Source of the DNA: Candidatus Poribacteria bacterium
Lineage (GTDB): Bacteria; Poribacteria; WGA-4E; JAJDTR01
Direction: 5' to 3'
DNA length: 64,000 nucleotides
NCBI GenBank assembly: GCA_028820655.1
Contig: JAPPIK010000025.1
Location: 151,991 to 215,990, forward strand
Below the pieces are notes generated by a model, which saw only the letters and a program-made list of their open reading frames with translations, was not told the DNA's origin and did not search any database. Each line of letters opens with the position of its first letter. The first letter of the stretch is position 1. Made by a program: the position numbers and the translations under genes. Shown piece after piece: positions 25,669 through 35,948 of the stretch.

Positions 25669-28137
25669 ATGAACTATGCAAACGTTGTGTTCCCTCTGCC
25701 TCAAGATCTCTCATTCACCTACGCCATCCCGGATCGCCTAAAATCCAACGTACATTGCGGCAGCCGCGTAGTTGCCCCGCTTGGAAGACGTTTTCAGGAA
25801 GGGGTTATCGTTGCCCTATTAGACGAACCTGCCCTGCCCGAGCGCTCTATTGAGATCAAGAATCTATCCGATTGTTTAGATGGGCCCCCGACATTCTCTT
25901 CGGAATTGATCCTACTCACCAGATGGATGGCAGGATACTACTTATCCTCTCACGGAGAGGCACTGAGTTGCGCCGTCCCTGCAATAATACGGAGCCACCG
26001 CCGCCGTATCGTGCATCTGCTCGCCACTGACGGGCAAATTGAGGCGTTTGGAAAACGAGCAAGGGTCCAGGCGGAGATTCTGCGTACCTTGCAAGCCTGC
26101 GGGAGTCTATCGCCAAACCAGCTTACCGCGCGGCTGCGCCGCGATAATTCGAGTTTGAAACGTGCTCTAAACATCCTGCAGGGCAAAGGATTGGTTGAAA
26201 TCAGGTCAGACCTGAGCGTTAAAACCAAGCCGAAAATCGAGAGATTTGTTTCTCTTAAAAAATCCGTCCCGGAGATTGAATCGGAAGTCGAACACTTCAC
26301 AAAACGAGCACCGAAGCAGCATGAGATTCTGCGCCTACTGATCAACATCAAGCAGCCAATTTCTACAACCGAAATTTCAAGACGAGCAAGAACAAACTTT
26401 AGCACGCTAAAGCAACTTGAGAAAAAGAAGCTTGTCAAGATTGACGCCGTCGAGGTTCTGCGAAATCCGCTAAGCCTCGAATCGGTTTCTCCAAACAGAG
26501 CGTCTATTCTCAATGCGGACCAATTGACGTCGTTCAAAGCCATCAGCAGGGCAATAAAAGACAATCAACACAAGGTGTTCCTTTTGCATGGAGTTACCGG
26601 CAGCGGTAAGACAGAAGTCTATATGCAGGCAATCAGCAGAGTCATTGATAGCGGGAAAGGCGCGATTGTGTTGGTTCCCGAAATCTCCCTCACGCCTCAG
26701 ATAGTTTCTCGATTTGTCGGTCGGTTTGGATCCCGCGTAGCAATTCTACACAGCAATCTTTCAGATGGAGAACGTTTTGATCAGTGGCATCGCATACGGG
26801 CGGGAAACGCCAACGTTGTGGTTGGGCCCAGGTCAGCGATTTTCGCACCCGTGACAAACCTCGGTATCATCGTGGTCGATGAAGAGCATGAAACATCGTA
26901 TAAGCAGGAAGACACCGCTCCTCGATACCATGCGCGTGACGTGGCCGTGAAACGAGCGGAACTCGCCAACTGCCCCCTTGTGCTCGGAAGCGCAACACCA
27001 TCGCTAGAAAGTTACCATCTCGCCCAACGAGGAGACTACGATCTCCTTCGCCTGCCATCTCGAGTCAAGAATATCAAGATGCCTCCGGTTCGAATTGTAG
27101 ATATGTGCAATGAATTGAAGCGAAACAACCGGACGATTTTTTCAACGATGCTGCGGAATGCCATCAAAGATAGGCTCGGAAATAATGAGCAGATTATCCT
27201 GTTCTTGAATCGGCGCGGGTATTCATCTTACGTGTTTTGCCGGGCTTGCGGGTTCGTCGAACAGTGCGACAACTGTTCAATTTCATTGACGTTTCACTTT
27301 GACACAAAATCAATGATGTGTCATCACTGTGGAGATGCGCGATCTACTTCCAATCTCTGTCCCGAATGCGGCAGTCCCTATATGCGCTATTTTGGACTTG
27401 GAACCGAGCAGGTTGAACAGGACACTATCAAAGCTTTTCCGCAAGCAAGTGTGAAACGGATGGACGCCGATTCAACATCGAGGAAAGACGCGCACCAAAA
27501 GATTCTTGACGCGTTTAAAACACGCGAGATTGACATCCTTGTCGGCACACAGATGATAGCCAAGGGATTGGATTTTCCGAATGTTACTCTCGTGGGCGTG
27601 ATTTCTGCGGATACAGCTTTGAATTTTCCTGACTTTCGCGCGGGCGAGCGATCATTCAATTTGTTGACACAGGTTGCAGGCAGATCGGGACGCGGCAAAG
27701 CCGGAGGGGAGGTAATCATTCAAACTTACATGCCCAAGCACTACAGCGTACGCGCGTCCAAAACTCACGACTATCTGAGTTTCTACCGACAAGAGATCGC
27801 GTTTCGAGAAGAATTGCTCTATCCACCACTGACGCACGCGGCAACGCTTCTGCTCCGCGGCGAAGTAGAAACCGAGGTGATCCGCCTGGCAAACAGAATG
27901 CTAGAGCGATTAAGAATGCTCAAGACGGAACAGTTTCCGGATGTTGAGATTCGCGGTCCGGTTGCCGCCCCATTGTCGAAGATTATGGGGAAGTATCGCT
28001 GGCATTTTTTTCTACGAAACGCAAACGTTGAGAAGCTACGCGAATTTGTCCAGAAGGCAGTTCGCAGCACCGACGCTCCTCGCGTACCGAAAAATATAGA
28101 CTTGGTCGTGGATATCGATCCGGTGACAGTGTTGTAA
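25669..28137 (+). CDS. priA: Primosomal replication helicase PriA
   Basis: An 822-residue helicase that reloads DnaB at stalled forks. An N-terminal DNA-binding domain (VVFPLPQDLSFTYAIP, GSRVVAPLGRR) is followed by winged-helix text and then the helicase core. Walker A reads GVTGSGKTEVY, Walker B reads VVDEEHETSYKQ, with GSATPSLES as motif III. The zinc region has four CxxC pairs, from CRACGFVEQCDNC to CHHCGD and CPECGS. Motif V-VI text VGTQMIAKGLDFPNVTLVG and QVAGRSGRG is complete. Length is a little above the E. coli protein (732), mostly in the 3'BD-WH linker. Confidence 0.95.
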   Translation: MNYANVVFPLPQDLSFTYAIPDRLKSNVHCGSRVVAPLGRRFQEGVIVALLDEPALPERSIEIKNLSDCLDGPPTFSSELILLTRWMAGYYLSSHGEALSCAVPAIIRSHRRRIVHLLATDGQIEAFGKRARVQAEILRTLQACGSLSPNQLTARLRRDNSSLKRALNILQGKGLVEIRSDLSVKTKPKIERFVSLKKSVPEIESEVEHFTKRAPKQHEILRLLINIKQPISTTEISRRARTNFSTLKQLEKKKLVKIDAVEVLRNPLSLESVSPNRASILNADQLTSFKAISRAIKDNQHKVFLLHGVTGSGKTEVYMQAISRVIDSGKGAIVLVPEISLTPQIVSRFVGRFGSRVAILHSNLSDGERFDQWHRIRAGNANVVVGPRSAIFAPVTNLGIIVVDEEHETSYKQEDTAPRYHARDVAVKRAELANCPLVLGSATPSLESYHLAQRGDYDLLRLPSRVKNIKMPPVRIVDMCNELKRNNRTIFSTMLRNAIKDRLGNNEQIILFLNRRGYSSYVFCRACGFVEQCDNCSISLTFHFDTKSMMCHHCGDARSTSNLCPECGSPYMRYFGLGTEQVEQDTIKAFPQASVKRMDADSTSRKDAHQKILDAFKTREIDILVGTQMIAKGLDFPNVTLVGVISADTALNFPDFRAGERSFNLLTQVAGRSGRGKAGGEVIIQTYMPKHYSVRASKTHDYLSFYRQEIAFREELLYPPLTHAATLLLRGEVETEVIRLANRMLERLRMLKTEQFPDVEIRGPVAAPLSKIMGKYRWHFFLRNANVEKLREFVQKAVRSTDAPRVPKNIDLVVDIDPVTVL

Positions 28138-28208
28138 AACAGGAATTGTGATCGGGAAGGAACTCGTGCAATGGACTTCGAAATGACACATTCATTCAGG
28201 AGAAGATT

Positions 28209-29171
28209 ATGGGAGAGCGTGTATTCGAGAAACTAGAAAGCAGCGACCGACTTGACGCCAGTCCGATTTTTGTATTTGCCGCCGATCCGCTTGCTGCGGT
28301 TGGTATCCAGGGGCTAGGGTATGTGCAGCACCCAAAACCGCACTATCGCACACGCCCTGAATTCTTACAGTTGCAGCGCGACCTCGTGGCGGATGGTAGT
28401 ATCGATGGATTATTGATGACGCCTGCCGATGCAGAAATACTTGCACTCGAGGAAAGCCTCTTTGATGGCACCCCAGTGACGCCGCTGGTACGGATGAACG
28501 CTGAAACTGCCATCTGGAGTCCGCGATTCGGCACCTATCAGTCCCAGCATTCGCGACCATTTCAAACCGTATTCCCGGACGACGCACGTGCTTATTGCGA
28601 GGCACTTGTGGCACCCGCACTGGAATGCCGAGTCTCGCTCGGTTTGTATTCGATCACGCTAAACAACGATGTGGTAGCTGATGAACGAATGCTGAACGCC
28701 TATATACAGTTCGCTCACACTGTGGGTGAGATGAAAGGATTCGATCACATTTTAGAGGTATTTCTCCCGAATATCAGGCTGCCCGGATTAGACGATGAAA
28801 AACGGGGAATGTACGTTGCAGATTCGATCGTTCGGACGATGAACTACCTGCGCAAACATCAGCGACCACGATTCATAAAAACAGCGTACACGACTGCCAA
28901 GGTTTGGAAGGAGCTAACACAGTTTGACCCTACAATAATTATCGGGGCATTGGGAGGACCACGTGAAAATGCTCGCAAGACGCTACAACTCGCTGACAAC
29001 GTGGTTCAAAACGGAGGGCGTGCGATCCTTTTCGGGCGAACAATCTTTGGTGAAGAATCTCCTGTCGGCATTGCGAGAGCATTGCGAAACGTATTGGATG
29101 GGGAGATAAGCCCGGAGGATGCTCATTCGGTTTATCAACAGTCAGTTCGCGAAAACACGGCCGAGATCTGA
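28209..29171 (+). CDS. Possible aldolase-like TIM-barrel protein
   Basis: A 320-residue protein preceded by AGGAGAAG. Text such as IFVFAADPLAAVG, IDGLLMTPADAEIL, PRFIKTAYTTAKVWKEL, IIIGALGGPRENARKTLQLADNV and GGRAILFGRTIFGEESP suggests successive beta-alpha units. A Lys in FIKTAY is placed like the Schiff-base lysine of class I aldolases (DeoC/LacD/FbaB types). I cannot name the family with certainty and infer only a likely barrel fold and possible sugar-metabolism role. It is the last gene of the rightward run. Confidence 0.6.
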   Translation: MGERVFEKLESSDRLDASPIFVFAADPLAAVGIQGLGYVQHPKPHYRTRPEFLQLQRDLVADGSIDGLLMTPADAEILALEESLFDGTPVTPLVRMNAETAIWSPRFGTYQSQHSRPFQTVFPDDARAYCEALVAPALECRVSLGLYSITLNNDVVADERMLNAYIQFAHTVGEMKGFDHILEVFLPNIRLPGLDDEKRGMYVADSIVRTMNYLRKHQRPRFIKTAYTTAKVWKELTQFDPTIIIGALGGPRENARKTLQLADNVVQNGGRAILFGRTIFGEESPVGIARALRNVLDGEISPEDAHSVYQQSVRENTAEI

Positions 29172-29509
29172 TACAGTTGGATTTAGGGAAAAGCCGAAAT
29201 TCACCATTGAGCAGGAGTCACAGCTTTGGGGGCAGGTGTGAAAATCAGGTAAGGAGCAAACGCAGAAAGCGCATATTGGATTACACTGGTGTCACCTAGT
29301 TATGACACAATTGTGACAGATCTGTAATGCGTTTTGGCATTATCGAGAATTATAGTAAAACCGAGCATCATTCATCCACTACAGTAAGTTCGGTTTCCCA
29401 ACCAAAGTGATTTTCATCCCGTCTCGTAGTTGCGGTTGGAAAACGCACCTACCGGCGTGTGTGCAGAGATTAATGGTATTGGGTATAAGAGAAAACCGCA
29501 TTGCGAGAC
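29172..29509. other. Intergenic stretch after the aldolase-like gene
   Basis: No gene or repeat recognised. It separates the rightward cluster from a leftward small gene whose terminator is at its right edge. Confidence 0.5.
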
Positions 29510-29542
29510 AAAAAAATCGGCTAAGACGTTTTGTCTTAGCCG
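29510..29542 (-). terminator. Rho-independent terminator
   Basis: A perfect 10-bp stem, CGGCTAAGAC (29518-29527) with GTCTTAGCCG (29533-29542), around loop GTTTT. On the minus strand it is followed directly by ATTTTTTT. It ends the transcript of the small gene 29587-29811. Confidence 0.88.
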
Positions 29543-29586
29543 CTAGTCGTCCCTTTCGGTTAGAATCTTAGGTAATCGAAGAGGTG

Positions 29587-29811
29587 TTATACCTGAAATG
29601 CAGGGCTAAAATCTGAGCGCAACGTCTCCTGCCACGATGTCTCTCTTGATTGAATCTGCGCTGCAAACTCGTCGGATATACGCGACAGGTTATTAATAAA
29701 ACTCTCCCAGTCAGTCTCGCCACTTGAGTAGTCTCTGGATTGGCTGCTCGCCAAGAGTAAAGAGAGTTCGTAAAAGTTCGGTTGGCTTCCTTCTAGTTCT
29801 TTTGTTTCCAT
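29587..29811 (-). CDS. Small acidic protein of unknown function
   Basis: A 74-residue protein, with GAGAGG about 8 bases before its ATG and a strong terminator 45 bases after its stop. This is good evidence for a real monocistronic transcript. The sequence is hydrophilic and helical (NFYELSLLLASSQSRD, WESFINNLSRISDEF, AAQIQSRETSWQETL), without Cys, signal peptide or membrane segment. No family recognised. An RNA function for the short transcript cannot be excluded. Confidence 0.6.
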   Translation of the reverse strand: METKELEGSQPNFYELSLLLASSQSRDYSSGETDWESFINNLSRISDEFAAQIQSRETSWQETLRSDFSPAFQV

Positions 29812-30203
29812 TTTTCAGCCTCTCATCATATAACGTTCAGAGCGTCAAGGATATTGTAACAGTCTTTTCTTTGTATATCGGTCCTAATGGTGTGTACCGT
29901 GTTTCATACAAAACTGTATCAAAATGTGACGTCTTTTCCGCTTTGTCCGTTTCAAGATTCGAGAAAATCGACGTTTTAACTTGATTTCCTCACTGTCTCG
30001 AAGTTAGTAGATTCTCATCTACCCAATCACTAGCAATAATAATGCCAATTTTCGCCAAAATCAGCCTCAGGTGATTACCGGTGAGAATCGGACCATATCT
30101 GCGCTAGATTCTCCCCTCCCATTCCGGTTCAACATGTGCGACTGCATTCCTCTCGGCTGGGTTTCGGTGTGATTAAGAATACAGCGGATGAGGCACAAAT
30201 TCA
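29812..30203. other. Intergenic, AT-rich
   Basis: It carries the promoter of the small leftward gene and the 3' side of the Dph6-like gene. No repeat, RNA gene or credible ORF seen. Confidence 0.45.
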
Positions 30204-30992
30204 TCAGGTCAAAGGCACCACATCCGCATACACATAAGTCGGCGAACTGTTTCCGGTGTGGATTTCATCATCGCTGCCGGTGGAAGCCGAGGCAATGTGT
30301 CGCTTCACAATTCTACCGGGTTTGGCTTTGATAGGTGCGCTGAACATTGGACCATCAACGACGCACGTATGAAACTCGCCGTTTTCGCCCAGTGGGTCTA
30401 CCCCTTCCGGCAAATCTGCGAGAAAATCGGAATCGAACCAGCGTCCCGCGAATTCTTCCGGCACTTGCGTTGGATTTATAGCTGTTACAATCGCCCGAAT
30501 ACCGGAATCAATCATCTCGTGCGCGAGCGCGGCCGTGTTCCGACCCCATACCGGAAAAATCGGCGTAAAGCCCGTCCCGCATAATTTTTCCTCGCGATAC
30601 CTGCGAATGTCCTCCAAGAAAAGATCGCCGAATGCGAAGTGCGTTGCTCCCGCGCCTTCCGGAAGTTCCTTCACTCGGTCGAAGAACGCCTCCATTGCGG
30701 ATTCATACTGTTCATTGGAACAGGGATACGGTATCGGTATCTCGTACAAGGGAACACCGAGTTTTTCGGCTTGCTGCTTTAAAACCCACGAAGGCGTGGA
30801 GTGTATGGACACTCTATCAAATGTCTTGGTTACTGTAGTGAACACACCGCGAACCGAATAGAGTTCCGGACGTTTACATAGTGTGTAAAGTGTCCAGGCA
30901 GAATCCTTACCCGAGGACCAGGACACTAGAACAGGGGTTGGGTTACCATGCCGGGGCTCAATAGTCATCGAAAATATCTTCCGGTTCTTCAT
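30204..30992 (-). CDS. Dph6-like ATP pyrophosphatase (diphthine-ammonia ligase family)
   Basis: A 262-residue adenine-nucleotide alpha-hydrolase. The PP-loop reads VSWSSGKDSAWTLY. Downstream are the family segments HFAFGDLFLEDIRRYREE, PIFPVWGRNTAALAHEMI and the diagnostic DPLGENGEFHT. In eukaryotes and archaea the family amidates diphthine on EF-2. Bacteria lack diphthamide, so the substrate is some other carboxylate, unknown here. A start at 30965 (second Met) is equally possible. The gene stands alone on the minus strand. Confidence 0.85.
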   Translation of the reverse strand: MKNRKIFSMTIEPRHGNPTPVLVSWSSGKDSAWTLYTLCKRPELYSVRGVFTTVTKTFDRVSIHSTPSWVLKQQAEKLGVPLYEIPIPYPCSNEQYESAMEAFFDRVKELPEGAGATHFAFGDLFLEDIRRYREEKLCGTGFTPIFPVWGRNTAALAHEMIDSGIRAIVTAINPTQVPEEFAGRWFDSDFLADLPEGVDPLGENGEFHTCVVDGPMFSAPIKAKPGRIVKRHIASASTGSDDEIHTGNSSPTYVYADVVPLT

Positions 30993-31381
30993 GCAGGACT
31001 AACGTTTTCGAATCATTCTGGCTGATAGCCTTGGTCCCCGAATAACACATCCGTCAAATTCCGCATGAATTTTTGTCATTAAACGTCCAATTGGCGTGCC
31101 TACCTCGATGGGTTCGGCAAATTATGCGGCAGTTACCAACATCTGCAGACAAGAAGCGCCAAAGTGACACCAGCCACGCAGAAATTACGAATAGGAGCAG
31201 ATTCGCGTTTCAGTAAAACATCGCTGAGTCTACTGGTAGGAATGGTGCAGAATCCGTTCTGTTGTGGCCGATTTGGTGCAAGACGGTTGTTATGAGCGCC
31301 TGCCGATGTGGAATGGCGAATGCTTCAAGATTACCCTTTCGTTTAATGAGCCACAGGAAATTGGGCGATAATATCTTTTCT
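30993..31381. other. Intergenic stretch
   Basis: Between two leftward genes. I see no gene, hairpin or repeat family member here. Confidence 0.45.
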
Positions 31382-33295
31382 TTATTCATCCAGATACTTG
31401 CGAAACCAACGCAACTTCCGTTCGAGGCGGTCTCTGTAACCGCGTTTGTTTTGGGTTAGGTCGTGGCCCTCCCCTTTGTAAAGGACATATTCGACCGTTT
31501 TGCCGCAATCTGAAAGGTAGTTTGCGTACATTTCGGCTTCGATAGCAGGCCAATCATGCTCTCCGTGGAAGAGTAAGACGGGGGTTTCAACCTGCTCAAC
31601 GTATAAAATGGCACTCGTCAAAAACCAATCCGGCACTTCCAATGCAGCTTTCCACTTGTCGTTCTCACGGACGGCGGTGCGTCCCACATGAAAGCCAAGC
31701 TCGAACAGGCCTAGGTAGCCATAACTTCCGCCAGACAGGACAGCTGCCCGGAATCGATTTGTCTGCCCAATAATGTAAGCCCCAAGAATGGCGCCGTAGC
31801 TGAAACCACTCAGCGCGATGTTTAACGGATCACATTTCCCGTTTCGGGCAAGCCACTCAATGCCGCTCATGACATCTCTGTAGTTCATTTCTTCGGTGGG
31901 CGGATTTACGTATCGATACTGTTGACTACCGCGAAAGTCCGGCGCGAAGACCTGAAAGCCTTGTGTCGTGAACCAATTCCACTCTTGGTCGCTAATCGCC
32001 TGGGCGGCGCCAACGGGACCGCCGTGCAGAAAAACGATGGTTGGACGCTCCCGGCTCATTGACTTGCCGCTGGGGGAAACTACCACGCCTTGCAGCACCA
32101 AGCCATCGTACGACTTCCACTCGACTACTTCCGTCGTCGGCAGCTCGTATTCATTGAACTGGTCTGTGTAGTGGGTGACGGCTTTTGACTGCCCCGAATC
32201 GAGCGAGACCAGATAAACATCTCGAAGGTTGTTCAGCCCTTCCCAATGGATTAGAAGCGTTTTGCCATCTTGACTGAGGCCCCCAAGATAGGTCCAACCG
32301 GTCCAGTCTACCACCTCTTCGGTACGTTTCGTAACAGTATCCACACAGACCACGCGATGGCTCAATCCCTTGAGACCGTTGAAAAACAGTCTCTGACTGT
32401 CATGACTCCAATAGGCGACTTGGTCACACCAATATTCTTCGCTCAAAATCTGTACCTGGTCTGAATCGTGCTCCATCATGGCGCACACGGGACGGACTTC
32501 AACCGAGTATGGCGAATACCCAAAAGCTAGTTTGTTTCCGTCAGGAGACCACCTAAGCAATCCCATCTCGCCGGCACCGGGGCCGACGCGACTTCGTTTG
32601 TTCCCGTTTCTGATGTCAATATCGAAAAGATGCCAATCAGAGATGCAATGACCCGTCTCGAATGAGGACGTTGATTCTAGTCCGACCTGAATCTCCGGAT
32701 CTGCGCCTTGGGAAAGCACGGTTAGCCAGTTGCCGGAGGGATGCCAAGCGACGCACTCGTAGGTTTCGTAAGGGGCTGCCGCTACTTCAAAGGTGACGGC
32801 TCCCGTTGCGACTTCAAGAACGACCAGTGCGTCTGTACTCGCTGCAGGCGACAGATTCACGACCTCCACCCCTTCCGTACCCCCGTGTGAACCTGAGTCT
32901 ATCTCCTCTGAATCCCGCTCAACGACCATCGCCAGAAACCTACCATCAAAAGACCACTCAAGTGTATGGCCGCCATACGTCCACTCTCCGGTTTTCACCG
33001 AGCCTATGCTCTCACCCAAATGCCGTTCGGTGCCATCCAAGTGTCGAATGAATACACCGGAACGGCTTGATTTCAGATAAGCGATCGCATTTGGATCAGT
33101 AGGCGACCACTTGGGGCAATCTCCAGCAAATGAGGTACCAAGGCACCATTTTTCCAGATTGAAAATGGCGATGTTTCCCTCATACTTGTAGGCGACCTGC
33201 ATTGCATCCAGCGAAAGGTGGCATCTGCCACGGGTAACCCCTGAAAAGGGAAACGATAGCACGTCGTCAATAGTAAATGATTTGCACATGAACAA
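31382..33295 (-). CDS. S9-family serine peptidase (acylaminoacyl-peptidase-like)
   Basis: A 637-residue protein with an N-terminal beta propeller (repeats such as AYLKSSRSGVFIRHLDG and WSPDGNKLAFGYS) and a C-terminal alpha/beta hydrolase. The nucleophile elbow is GFSYGAILG. The acid is probably the Asp in FHGEHDWP, and the His is in GEGHDLTQ. The oxyanion strand FLHGGPVGA is also present. There is no signal peptide, so it is likely cytoplasmic and processes short peptides. The first Met or the third codon may be the start. Length fits the family. Confidence 0.9.
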   Translation of the reverse strand: MFMCKSFTIDDVLSFPFSGVTRGRCHLSLDAMQVAYKYEGNIAIFNLEKWCLGTSFAGDCPKWSPTDPNAIAYLKSSRSGVFIRHLDGTERHLGESIGSVKTGEWTYGGHTLEWSFDGRFLAMVVERDSEEIDSGSHGGTEGVEVVNLSPAASTDALVVLEVATGAVTFEVAAAPYETYECVAWHPSGNWLTVLSQGADPEIQVGLESTSSFETGHCISDWHLFDIDIRNGNKRSRVGPGAGEMGLLRWSPDGNKLAFGYSPYSVEVRPVCAMMEHDSDQVQILSEEYWCDQVAYWSHDSQRLFFNGLKGLSHRVVCVDTVTKRTEEVVDWTGWTYLGGLSQDGKTLLIHWEGLNNLRDVYLVSLDSGQSKAVTHYTDQFNEYELPTTEVVEWKSYDGLVLQGVVVSPSGKSMSRERPTIVFLHGGPVGAAQAISDQEWNWFTTQGFQVFAPDFRGSQQYRYVNPPTEEMNYRDVMSGIEWLARNGKCDPLNIALSGFSYGAILGAYIIGQTNRFRAAVLSGGSYGYLGLFELGFHVGRTAVRENDKWKAALEVPDWFLTSAILYVEQVETPVLLFHGEHDWPAIEAEMYANYLSDCGKTVEYVLYKGEGHDLTQNKRGYRDRLERKLRWFRKYLDE

Positions 33296-33568
33296 ACTCC
33301 ATGAATTGTTGAAGTTTCAGGTCCAAATCGCGAGATTTTTCGCGGAGGTAATGTACAGGTTACTTTCAACCGGGGTGCGACCTGACTCACACTCCCGCCG
33401 GAGACAATATCCACCGTATCTTCCTGTCTCATTCATCCTGAAAAGTCCACCCTAATCACGGGTGGGACATCCAGCCTGTAACGAGAAAATTCATCACCAC
33501 AATAGGACTTAACACAGAGTTCTGACACCGGCTGCAACTCTCTCACGGTTCTTTGGAGAGTATGCAGC

Positions 33569-33943
33569 TTAGAACCACACTCCGCGTTTCGTGCATACTT
33601 TGCGAATCTTGTTAATCGCACCGCCGACACACTTCCCTTTCCGTTTCACGCCAAAGAGATGCTGGCTCACCACTCGCCTTGAGATTCCGAGTGTCGACGC
33701 AATCCGCTCTTGGGTGTGCCCTTCAAAAAAATAGAGCATCACGCAATTGCGCTGGATAGCCGTGAGTTCCTCATCGATGATATCACGGATTTGCGCCAGA
33801 ACGGTTTCCTTTTTGGCTAGGCGCGCAAGTTGAAGTTCGCGATGTTCGGGGGATTCGTACTGAATCTGGTCTTCGTTACAGAACTGATGAAAATAGGTCG
33901 ACGGAACGAGGATTTCCCAGAAATCCGGGTTGAATCGCGGCAT
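33569..33943 (-). CDS. Small sigma-70 region 4-like DNA-binding protein
   Basis: A 124-residue protein. Residues about 55-100 look like sigma region 4: DEELTAIQRNCVMLYFFEGH leads into the helix-turn-helix IASTLGISRRVVSQHL. The C terminus is short, basic and Cys-containing (KGKCVGGAINKIRKVC). Region 2 of a complete sigma factor is absent, so it may act as an accessory regulator or derive from a sigma factor. It lies 270 bases upstream of the S9 peptidase on the same strand and could control it. Confidence 0.65.
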   Translation of the reverse strand: MPRFNPDFWEILVPSTYFHQFCNEDQIQYESPEHRELQLARLAKKETVLAQIRDIIDEELTAIQRNCVMLYFFEGHTQERIASTLGISRRVVSQHLFGVKRKGKCVGGAINKIRKVCTKRGVWF

Positions 33944-34649
33944 AGACGGTTTTCTCCTTCATCTAAATCGGGTCAGAAGGTACCTATGCCACTACCGGTC
34001 AAACGTCTCGTTCCAATCGCATCGGGAGATGACGAGGAGAGGAGTTCATTTAGGGCGGGGGGCAGAGGTACCAGTGCCGAAAATCTTGTCGCATCCGTTG
34101 AGCGACATTCGTGGATGCAGAATTGACTTGCTCACAGTTGCCTCCTTTCTTGTCTTCAGCATCTTGCCTGAAGAATCTTGTGCCGTCGGTTATGAGGGCC
34201 GACGTTTTCGTTTAACAATGGTCATTGTAGTATTGTGCCGGAACTTTGGCTCTGAACAATATACAGTGTTCACTCAGTCAGAACAACCATAAAATCCTTC
34301 GCAGAAAAACCTGATGAACATCGCGAGTGTATGACGCAAGGGATTCATATTCATTGAGCGACCTTGGCTAGTAATGTACACGTTTTGTTTAACAGATATG
34401 GGCTAGCGGAACGGAGGGCAAAGCCTCCACTCCGCCAGCCTGAGTGCGACTTCAACGGTCACACCACCTCAAAAATTTCATAGTCACTACCCCCTTCCCC
34501 GCTGAGGAGCGGTATGGGATAAGATTGCGCCCCACACGATGGCAGTTCCACAATGCGATTTACAATCTCTCACTATAACACAGATTCGGATGCACTTTTT
34601 GCGGGATTGAGCGGAAAAAACATGAATATTCAGTTTTTTTCAATCCCCT
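33944..34649. other. 706-bp intergenic region
   Basis: No coding potential that I trust. It contains the imperfect hairpin at 34401-34440 and AT-rich flanks. It must hold the promoter of the sigma-like gene and the 3' end region of the MFS gene. Confidence 0.5.
34401..34440. repeat. Imperfect 40-base hairpin
   Basis: GGCTAGCGGAACGGAGGGC pairs with GCCTCCACTCCGCCAGCC around AAA, with three or so mismatches. There is no T-run on either side, so it is probably a palindromic repeat or decayed element and not a terminator. Confidence 0.4.
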
Positions 34650-35849
34650 TCACTCTTGTACGCTCACGTTTACCGAAACCGGGCTCAAACCGCGCTGTCC
34701 CCAATACCAGATTAAGCCGGCTCCAAGCAACAACAGTACTCCCATCAACTGAAACATCTGATTGAAGTCGAACCGATCGATCAAAATGCCGCCTAAAATC
34801 GGTCCGACGACTTTACCGGCATTTTTTAAGGTACCGATCAAACCCATGCCGGCCCCCGTATACGCCGAGCTTATCTGGGTTAACACCAGCGCAATGGTAG
34901 CCGGGAAAACAAACGCCTGCCCTGCGCCAATTAGCATTGCGAGCATGAAAAGACCGAACATTCCGTTGGCAAGCGCGAGTAGAGGAAGCGCTATACCGAC
35001 GAAACTCATACCAATGAATATCACACCTAAATACCCAAATCGATCCCCGAGCCGTCCTCCCATAGGCTTCAGTACCATGTGCGTTCCCTCCTGGATAGCG
35101 AAAAATGTGCCAATCAGGGCAACGTTAACACCCAACGAACTCGCATACACCGGCAGAAAAGCCTTGGTCGCATATAGAGCAACAAACAGCCCGGACTCAA
35201 GGCCGCCGGAAAACCAGATGGAGGGTGTTTTGATACCAGCCTTCAGCGCCTCTGCAGCTTGTCGGCGGATAGTCGGACGATCAATCCAAGAACGGGTGTG
35301 CCCACCTTTTTTCAATAAAAACACAGGGATGAACGCTAAGCAACTCAATAGACCTATTATGTTGAAAACGGACACCGGATCCATCGTCAACAGCAGCCAA
35401 CCACCAATCACAGGTCCAAGGATGTAACCGGCTTGGCGCGCCATACCGAACCAACCTAACTTCTCGGCACGCTTAGTCTTCGTCTGCTCCGCGACGAAAG
35501 CCAATGTCACGGGACCATAAATGGCTGTTGCCAGACCGTGGAAGACGCGAATGCCAAAGAGACCGTCGGGTGTTTCGACAAACCGATACAAAAACGGCAC
35601 CCCGGCAAAAAGTACGGTACCCGCGATGAGCCACCTATATCGTCCCCAGCGGTCGGAGAGGATGCCAATCGCCGGTTTGAGCACCATACCCGTGATTGTG
35701 GAGACGGAGACTATAAATCCGAGAAACGTCCAAGGGGCGCCCAACCTTGCCGCAAAAATCGGCAGGATTGGTGTCTTGCCAATCTGGTACGCCGTTCTGA
35801 CTATGAAATCGGCCACCGTGATGCCAATTAAATTGCGGCGTTGCTTCAT
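34650..35849 (-). CDS. MFS transporter
   Basis: About 399 residues from the ATG at 35849, with twelve hydrophobic segments. The loop 2-3 signature appears as GILSDRWGRYRW and recurs in the second half as GGRLGDRFGYLG, which marks the internal duplication of MFS carriers. GPVTLAFVAEQTKTKRAEKLG and GYILGPVIGGWLL are also typical of drug/sugar efflux members (DHA-like). The substrate is unknown. It begins 99 bases after the stop of the BNR-repeat gene on the same strand, so the two may be co-transcribed. Confidence 0.88.
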   Translation of the reverse strand: MKQRRNLIGITVADFIVRTAYQIGKTPILPIFAARLGAPWTFLGFIVSVSTITGMVLKPAIGILSDRWGRYRWLIAGTVLFAGVPFLYRFVETPDGLFGIRVFHGLATAIYGPVTLAFVAEQTKTKRAEKLGWFGMARQAGYILGPVIGGWLLLTMDPVSVFNIIGLLSCLAFIPVFLLKKGGHTRSWIDRPTIRRQAAEALKAGIKTPSIWFSGGLESGLFVALYATKAFLPVYASSLGVNVALIGTFFAIQEGTHMVLKPMGGRLGDRFGYLGVIFIGMSFVGIALPLLALANGMFGLFMLAMLIGAGQAFVFPATIALVLTQISSAYTGAGMGLIGTLKNAGKVVGPILGGILIDRFDFNQMFQLMGVLLLLGAGLIWYWGQRGLSPVSVNVSVQE

Positions 35850-35948
35850 TTCGCGGGTGTTGATACAGTATCTGAGTGTGCCCCATTCGCACACGAATCA
35901 CGTTGGACAGGTGTCGATAATGACAACGCCAAAGATAGAAAAGCCGCA

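Noticed and set aside
34401..34440. Hairpin as a rho-independent terminator
   Set aside because: No U-run follows on either strand and the stem has several mismatches.
34762..35427. Plus-strand ORF of 221 residues opposite the MFS gene
   Set aside because: The minus-strand frame is a complete transporter; the plus frame has no family character.
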